The position numbers and the translations under genes were made by a program. Below, one piece after another: positions 7,484-11,666 of a DNA stretch of 11,666 nucleotides. Each line of letters begins with the position of its first letter. Position 1 is the first letter of the stretch. The DNA comes from Muribaculaceae bacterium (lineage in GTDB: Bacteria > Bacteroidota > Bacteroidia > Bacteroidales > Muribaculaceae): contig VSPE01000055.1 in the NCBI GenBank assembly GCA_009775225.1, forward strand, positions 1 to 11,666, read 5' to 3'. A model generated the notes under the pieces. It was given only the letters and a program-made list of their open reading frames with translations. It was not told the origin of the DNA and did no database searches.

Positions 7484-8119
7484 GTGAAAAACCTACCCGA
7501 CAGATACGTAATCACCATAGGACGCACATTCGGCAGCGGAGGTCGCGCCCTCGGCCGACTCATATCCGAACGACTCGGCATCAGCTTCTACGACAAAGAA
7601 CTCCTCGTAAAAGCCGCCCAGAAAGCAGGCTACAACCTCGAGTACTTTGAGAAGAACGACGAGCGCGCTCCACGTATCGTAGGAGCAATAATACCGTTCT
7701 CCATGGGCTTCTACCCGATGTCGTGGCTGGGAGACAACGTAAACACCTCCGACGGCATATACAAGGCACAGAGCGACTTCATACACGAACTCGCCGACTC
7801 CGAACCATGCGTCATCGTAGGCCGAAGCGCCGACTACATCCTCCGCGACCGCCCGAACGTAGTAAACGTTTTCGTACACGCACCCGCTACAGACTGCGCA
7901 AAGCGCATTATAGAGCGCCTCGAATCAGCAACCGAAGCCGAAGCCACAGCTCTCGCCAGGAAAAGCAACAAGCTGCGCGCCAACTTCTACAACTTCTACA
8001 CCGACAAGCGCTGGGGCGACGCCTCAAGCTATCACCTCTGCATCGACTCATCATCCATGCCTCTCGAAGAAATAGCCGACTTCGTAATCGAATACACCCG
8101 ACGCAAACTCGGACGATAG
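7484..8119 (+). CDS. Cytidylate kinase-like family P-loop protein
   Basis: A 211-residue protein of the cytidylate-kinase-like family (the group usually annotated 'cytidylate kinase-like', distinct from true Cmk). The nucleotide-binding loop is GRTFGSGGR (13-21), with Gly-Arg where classical Walker A has Gly-Lys, as is usual in this group. VIVGRSADYIL (110-120) and the ATDCAKRIIERL segment (135-146) are typical. The C-terminal motif NKLRANFYNFYTDKRWGDAS (162-181), ending in a predicted helix, is also characteristic. The start is GTG at 7484, as no ATG precedes the P-loop in frame. The true substrate of this family is not established. It follows the GH57 gene by 67 bp with a hairpin between them and may be read through from the glycogen operon. 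Confidence 0.85.
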   Translation: MKNLPDRYVITIGRTFGSGGRALGRLISERLGISFYDKELLVKAAQKAGYNLEYFEKNDERAPRIVGAIIPFSMGFYPMSWLGDNVNTSDGIYKAQSDFIHELADSEPCVIVGRSADYILRDRPNVVNVFVHAPATDCAKRIIERLESATEAEATALARKSNKLRANFYNFYTDKRWGDASSYHLCIDSSSMPLEEIADFVIEYTRRKLGR

Positions 8120-8189
8120 ACACCCAACAAAGAGGAGCTACTAACAATTCTAAAATTTGCGAAAATTTCCTCAATCGGAAAATTATCAC

Positions 8190-8197
8190 TACCTTTG
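8190..8197 (+). promoter_or_regulatory. Promoter -7 box of the transporter gene
   Basis: TACCTTTG at 8190-8197 is a perfect TAnnTTTG, followed by GCGC as often seen in Bacteroidota. No good TTG lies at 19-21 nt upstream, so the -33 element is weak. The site lies inside the frame that would be open from a TTG at 8157, which argues that translation starts at the ATG at 8259 and leaves a leader of about 55 nt. Confidence 0.5.
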
Positions 8198-8258
8198 CGC
8201 AAAATTTGGGAGCCTATGCTCCCGGACGTTTCAGGTAAAAAAAGTTACGGTTTTTTCA

Positions 8259-9920
8259 ATGGATTCTTTGGCAAGTTTATTTATGCCCGGCGAAGTATCG
8301 ATAGCATCGACACTTGTGCTATACTCTTTCGTCATAGCGGCGGGCATATACATCGGAAAAGTCAAGTTTTTCGGTGTATCGCTCGGAGTAACCTTCGTGC
8401 TCTTCGTTGGCATCCTCATGGGTCACTTCGGCTACGTGGTCGACAACAACATCCTCAAGTTCGTGCGTGAGTTCGGCCTCATTCTGTTCATCTTTTCAAT
8501 AGGACTTCAAGTCGGCCCCGGCTTCTTCTCTTCTTTCAAGAAAGGCGGCATGAGGCTCAACCTCCTCGCCGTACTGGGCATAACGCTGAACGTTGCCATA
8601 GTACTCTGCATATACTTCTTCGGCAACGTGCACGACATCTCTGCCCTCGTAGGCGTGATGAGCGGCGCCGTAACAAACACCCCCGGCCTCGCAGCGGCAC
8701 AGCAGACTATCACACAGATGACTTCCACTCCAGAGCAGGCAAACCTCATGGCAAGCGGATACGCAGCCGCATATCCCCTCGGAGTGGTAGGCATCATCCT
8801 GTCGATGTTCGTCATCAAATGGATTTTCCGCATCGACATTGACAACGAAATCAAGCAAATCGAGAAAGAACAGGAAGACTCGCACCTCAAGCCATTCCTG
8901 CTCACCATAAAAGTAGAGAACAATCTCGTCAACAACAAAACTCTGCTCCAGCTCCACGATGTAGTACACACCAACTTCGTGGTATCGCGACTCATGGGAG
9001 CCGACGGTACCGTGACAATTCCCAAGTCGACAACAACCATACACACCGGAGACATGCTCTACATCGTATGCTCCGCACAGGATGTTGAACGCTTCAAGGC
9101 CGTAATAGGCCCCGAAGTAGAGATGGACTGGGAGTCCACCCCCACTCCCGTATACTCGCGCCGTATTGTCGTCACCAAGAGCGAATATAACGGCGTGGCA
9201 CTCGGCTCGCTCCGTCTACACAACGGCTATAAGCTCAACTGCACACGTGTGAACCGTGCCGGCGTAGACCTCCTCGCCGCACCGAACCTCCGCCTCCAGA
9301 TGGGCGACCGCATCACCGTAGTCGGAAACCTCGAAGACATCGACCGACTCGCATCGCGACTCGGCAACTCGATGAAACGCCTCAACCAGCCCAACCTCAT
9401 CACTATCTTCGTAGGCATCATCCTCGGTATCATCCTTGGCTCTATCAACGTAGGCTTCGGCATGAAGCTCGGCCTCGCCGGCGGCCCCCTCGTGGTGGCC
9501 ATACTCCTCAGCCGCTTCGGCTACAAGGCTAAACTCGTCACCTATACATCATCGTCGGCATCGCTACTCCTGCGCGAGCTGGGTATATGCCTCTTCCTTG
9601 CATCGGTAGGCATATCCGCCGGCAAAGACTTCGCCGCATCTGTGTTCAACAACACCGGCATGTGGTGGGTTATATGGGGCTTCGTAATCACTGTAGTACC
9701 CCTCATCATAGTAGGATGTATCGCCCGCGGACATGACAAAATAAACCTCCTCACAATCATGGGCCTCATGTCGGGCGGTTGCACCGACCCCCCTGCCCTC
9801 GCCTACGCCAACAACAGCACCGGCAACGACGCCCCCGCTGTAGCATACTCCACCGTCTACCCCCTCACAATGTTCCTCCGTGTGGTAGCGGCACAGGCAC
9901 TCATCCTATGTCTGGCATAG
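8259..9920 (+). CDS. AspT/YidE-type putative transporter with two TrkA-C (RCK_C) domains
   Basis: A 553-residue inner-membrane protein, counting from the ATG at 8259. The frame is open back to a TTG at 8157, but those 34 extra residues cover the promoter and are not family-like. The layout is the aspartate-alanine antiporter / YidE-YbjL duplication fold. A first membrane half covers about 12-190, with the signature GAVTNTPGLAAA (136-147). Two cytosolic TrkA-C domains follow at about 210-290 and 298-370. A second membrane half (about 380-553) repeats the signature as GGCTDPPALAYA (506-517). Related proteins exchange dicarboxylic or amino acids; the substrate here cannot be read from sequence, and 'putative transporter' is the safe name. 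The TrkA-C domains suggest gating by a small ligand. It has its own promoter and a strong terminator, so it is probably monocistronic. Confidence 0.9.
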   Translation: MDSLASLFMPGEVSIASTLVLYSFVIAAGIYIGKVKFFGVSLGVTFVLFVGILMGHFGYVVDNNILKFVREFGLILFIFSIGLQVGPGFFSSFKKGGMRLNLLAVLGITLNVAIVLCIYFFGNVHDISALVGVMSGAVTNTPGLAAAQQTITQMTSTPEQANLMASGYAAAYPLGVVGIILSMFVIKWIFRIDIDNEIKQIEKEQEDSHLKPFLLTIKVENNLVNNKTLLQLHDVVHTNFVVSRLMGADGTVTIPKSTTTIHTGDMLYIVCSAQDVERFKAVIGPEVEMDWESTPTPVYSRRIVVTKSEYNGVALGSLRLHNGYKLNCTRVNRAGVDLLAAPNLRLQMGDRITVVGNLEDIDRLASRLGNSMKRLNQPNLITIFVGIILGIILGSINVGFGMKLGLAGGPLVVAILLSRFGYKAKLVTYTSSSASLLLRELGICLFLASVGISAGKDFAASVFNNTGMWWVIWGFVITVVPLIIVGCIARGHDKINLLTIMGLMSGGCTDPPALAYANNSTGNDAPAVAYSTVYPLTMFLRVVAAQALILCLA

Positions 9921-9943
9921 CGCAAAAGCGCAGCAACATAATC

Positions 9944-9987
9944 ACAAAAAAAGTGGTGGCAGGTAGAATCGCCACCACTTTTTTTGT
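9944..9987. terminator. Bidirectional terminator between transporter and queG
   Basis: A perfect 17-bp stem (9944-9960 with 9971-9987, 10-nt loop) has a GTGGTGGC core flanked by A7 on the left and T7 on the right. It therefore works as a Rho-independent terminator on both strands. It lies 24 bp past the transporter stop and 6 bp past the queG stop, serving both convergent genes. Confidence 0.92.
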
Positions 9988-9992
9988 AGTTC

Positions 9993-10901
9993 TTATCGAC
10001 GCACCCGCCGGGCGTTGCGCTGCAACCCCGCGAGCTTGGCACGCTTCACGGCCGAGCGCCTGAACAGCGCCGAGAAATCCTCCTGCCCGAGCGATAGCAC
10101 ATCGTCAGTCCCGAGAGCCAGCAGCTCGGGCCTTGCGCGGAGAGCGGGCAGCACGGCAGCCTCACCCCCGCCTTTGCCCAGCGGACACACGTCGCGGCAT
10201 ATATCGCAGCCGTAGATACGACCCGGCAGCGACAGCCCCTCGGGAAGCTCGCCGCGATGCTCTATGGTGAGATACGACAGACAGCGCCGGGCATCCATGC
10301 CACCCCGACCGTCGAGAGCCTGCCCGGGACACGCCCGCACACACGCGCCGCACCCGGTGCACTGCGCCGCGCACGGCTCGTCGGGCTGCGCCTCTCCCGT
10401 CCACAACAAAGCCGCGAGAAAGACAGCCGAACCGACACCGGGCACAATAAGCTGATTGTTCAGCCCCACAAAACCGACACCCGCGCGCTGCGCCCAATAG
10501 CGCTCGCGCAGAGGAGCCGTATCCACACATATACGCGTGGCCGAGCCGGGCACCGCATCCTCGAGGCAGGCAGCCACAGGCGCCAAAGCCTCGCGCAGCA
10601 CCGTATGATAGTCATCGCCCAGAGCATAGTCGGCGAAAAGCGCGCTGCGCACGGCGCCCCCATAGGCAAAGGCGCACATCACAAGCGTGCTGGCACCCGG
10701 CAGCAGCTCCGCCGGATTAGCACGGACAGCACCGTAGCGGGCGAGATACTCCATAGAGCCATGACAGCCTCGGGCAATCCAGCCGTCGTACAGCGCCACC
10801 GCCCCGGCATCCACCGGGCCCACGGCAGCGATACCGCACGCACACGCACCAGCCTCGCCACACAGGTGATAGATATATTCGGAAAGGGTGTCGGGCTGCA
10901 T
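9993..10901 (-). CDS. queG: Epoxyqueuosine reductase QueG
   Basis: A 302-residue cobalamin-dependent iron-sulfur enzyme that reduces epoxyqueuosine to queuosine in tRNA, the last step of queuosine synthesis. The N-terminal domain carries the DTAPLRERYWAQRAGVGFVG region (127-146), with Asp127 matching the conserved proton donor. The ferredoxin-like domain has two [4Fe-4S] motifs: CTGCGACVRACP (Cys 181, 184, 187, 191) and C207 with CDICRDVCP (Cys 232, 235, 239). The C-terminal segment SALFRRSAVKRAKLAGLQRN is typical. At about 300 residues it lacks the extra C-terminal repeats of the E. coli enzyme, which is usual for shorter bacterial forms. A Lys often found after VG (GKN) is Leu here (GLNNQ). 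Its start lies only 19 bp from a REPIN repeat, and no standard promoter was found between it and the RAYT gene. Function call secure. Confidence 0.94.
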   Translation of the reverse strand: MQPDTLSEYIYHLCGEAGACACGIAAVGPVDAGAVALYDGWIARGCHGSMEYLARYGAVRANPAELLPGASTLVMCAFAYGGAVRSALFADYALGDDYHTVLREALAPVAACLEDAVPGSATRICVDTAPLRERYWAQRAGVGFVGLNNQLIVPGVGSAVFLAALLWTGEAQPDEPCAAQCTGCGACVRACPGQALDGRGGMDARRCLSYLTIEHRGELPEGLSLPGRIYGCDICRDVCPLGKGGGEAAVLPALRARPELLALGTDDVLSLGQEDFSALFRRSAVKRAKLAGLQRNARRVRR

Positions 10902-10920
10902 ATATTATTGGTGCAGTACA

Positions 10921-11006
10921 GTAGGGACGCGCTTCTGCGCGTCCGCGTGTAAAGCGGTAATTTTAAATAGTTTTGTCTGCGCGGACGCGCAGAAGCGCGT
11001 CCCTAC
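10921..11006. repeat. 86-bp REPIN-like unit, copy 1
   Basis: Two perfect 27-bp arms in inverted orientation (10921-10947 and 10980-11006) flank a 32-nt AT-rich spacer. Each arm is itself a REP: a GTAG head (10921-10924) followed by a perfect hairpin GGACGCGC, loop TTCT, GCGCGTCC (10925-10944), mirrored in the other arm. The GTAG head next to a GC-rich palindrome is the hallmark of REPs processed by RAYT transposases. It differs at one base (10978) from the matching part of copy 2. It sits 17 bp beyond the 3' end of the RAYT gene and 19 bp upstream of the queG start codon, so it would fold in any mRNA reading into queG. Confidence 0.9.
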
Positions 11007-11023
11007 TTGATGCGAAATACGTC

Positions 11024-11554
11024 TCATTCTTTGTAGAAGCGGTCTTTATCCCAGTTTTCGACGTTATACATAATGTAATTCAATACGTTATCGAACGCAT
11101 GGGCGGTGGTGATGATATTGTCGTAATATCTTTCCTGCCATTGGAACGGTATGCCCTGCTTTTTTGCGAAACGTGTCACTCCACCCTTCAGATTATTTAC
11201 GAATACGGCCAACCGACTGTTGTGATGAAAATCTGTACACTCATCGCCATGCGCTGATTTTTGCAAGCACCCCCTGTTGGTTTCTGCATTTGCGGAGTCG
11301 CTTATATTCAGTCGTGTGCCTACCAAAAGATGAAAATGGTTAGGCATTATCACCGAGTCGATGACCTCGATGTCGGAACCTGTTTTCAGTTTTTCAATCC
11401 AATATTCGAGATGACGCCCTACATTATATAATGTCATCTCTCCATCGATAATCCTGCCCAATGACTGCTTCATATCTTTGACACATACGGTGACAAAGTA
11501 GATACCATTGTTATAATCATGCCATTTGGCCCGAAACTGATGTCGGTCGCCCAT
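11024..11554 (-). CDS. REP-associated Y1 transposase (RAYT)
   Basis: A 176-residue Y1/HUH-type protein of the RAYT group. The HUH metal-binding motif is PNHFHLLVG (71-79, His73 and His75), preceded by the typical GIYFVTVCVKD strand (17-27) and IDSVIMPNHFH. The C-terminal family signature WQERYYDNII (139-148) and YIMYNVENW (160-168) are present. RAYTs cut and rejoin single-stranded REP DNA and are thought to spread REPINs. The position usually holding the catalytic Tyr in the helix resembling VxxYKxxVT reads VNNLKGGVT, giving Leu122; Tyr143/144 remain, so activity is uncertain. The gene looks markedly more AT-rich than its neighbours, suggesting a separate origin. It is bracketed by two direct copies of the REPIN. 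The ATG at 11554 follows an AT-rich leader with a tandem repeat. Confidence 0.88.
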   Translation of the reverse strand: MGDRHQFRAKWHDYNNGIYFVTVCVKDMKQSLGRIIDGEMTLYNVGRHLEYWIEKLKTGSDIEVIDSVIMPNHFHLLVGTRLNISDSANAETNRGCLQKSAHGDECTDFHHNSRLAVFVNNLKGGVTRFAKKQGIPFQWQERYYDNIITTAHAFDNVLNYIMYNVENWDKDRFYKE

Positions 11555-11556
11555 AT

Positions 11557-11588
11557 TTAAATAAAATTGTTGTTAAATAAATTGTTGT
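11557..11588. repeat. Short tandem repeat in the RAYT leader
   Basis: Two adjoining imperfect copies of a TTAAATAA(A)ATTGTTGT unit (17 and 16 nt, sharing one base at 11573) lie between the RAYT start codon and REPIN copy 2. They may be a binding or control site for RAYT expression or simply a small duplication. No TAnnTTTG promoter box is seen here on the minus strand. Confidence 0.55.
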
Positions 11589-11591
11589 CTT

Positions 11592-11666
11592 GTAGGGACG
11601 CGCTTCTGCGCGTCCGCGTGTAAAGCGGTAATTTTAAATAGTTTTGTCCGCGCGGACGCGCAGAAG
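11592..11666. repeat. REPIN-like unit, copy 2 (cut by window end)
   Basis: The first 75 bases of the same 86-bp unit, in the same orientation as copy 1, 671 bp further on, identical except C at 11649 for T at 10978. The left arm (11592-11618) and 32-nt spacer (11619-11650) are complete; the right arm is cut at 16 nt by the window edge. The complete unit would be expected to end 11 bases further on. It lies 37 bp upstream of the RAYT start codon. Confidence 0.9.

Noticed and set aside
8157..8258. N-terminal extension of the transporter from a TTG codon
   Set aside because: The stretch contains a perfect -7 promoter box and is not membrane-like; the ATG at 8259 is the better start.
8496..9055. 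Two 182-codon open frames antisense to the transporter
   Set aside because: Both are shadows of a membrane protein gene with clear family motifs on the other strand.
10257..10952. 231-codon plus-strand open frame opposite queG
   Set aside because: Arg/His-rich shadow of queG that runs into the REPIN; no family motifs.
10921..11666. Reading the two repeats as a CRISPR array or as IS terminal repeats
   Set aside because: There are only two copies 671 bp apart with no spacer series, and they are direct copies of an internally palindromic unit, which fits REPIN/RAYT rather than CRISPR or DDE-type inverted termini.

Overview
The window looks like a chromosome segment of a gut-type Bacteroidota (Bacteroidales; Muribaculaceae is my best guess from gene content and protein style, not proven). 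The reasons are the repeated Bacteroidota-type promoter signature (TTG, about 20 nt, TAnnTTTG), the absence of strong Shine-Dalgarno sequences, and a glycogen debranching enzyme / GT4 / GH57 gene trio of the kind found in Bacteroides and relatives.

Layout. (1) 1-1137: a promoter near the left edge fires leftward out of the window, followed by a minus-strand AraC-family regulator with its own promoter and terminator. (2) 1203-2490: a minus-strand COG0523/CobW-type GTPase metallochaperone with a striking His/Asp/Cys-rich metal-binding linker, its own promoter and a strong terminator. (3) 2532-8119: a plus-strand run of debranching-enzyme-like protein, GT4 glycosyltransferase and GH57 alpha-amylase-like protein (gaps of 50 and 28 bp), then, after a hairpin, a cytidylate-kinase-like P-loop protein. 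These look like an alpha-glucan (glycogen) metabolism operon. (4) 8190-9987: a separately promoted AspT/YidE-type two-domain transporter, closed by a 17-bp-stem terminator that also serves the convergent queG. (5) 9993-10901: queG, epoxyqueuosine reductase for tRNA queuosine synthesis. (6) 10921-11666: a compact REPtron-like element. A RAYT (Y1/HUH REP-associated transposase) gene lies between two directly oriented copies of an 86-bp inverted-repeat unit. Each unit is two GTAG-headed REP hairpins facing each other across a 32-nt spacer.

Most interesting points. The RAYT with its matching REPIN copies is the clearest candidate for an under-described system. One REPIN sits directly in the leader of queG, and the expected catalytic Tyr position of the RAYT appears to be Leu. 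Second, the debranching enzyme and GH57 protein have open, well-preserved frames, yet several expected catalytic carboxylates are amides (Asn/Gln). The GT4 between them keeps its motifs. The trio may therefore be a synthase with two non-catalytic or altered hydrolase-like partners. The GH57 protein also carries a coiled coil and a histone-H1-like basic tail. All family consensus comparisons were made from memory, without alignment.
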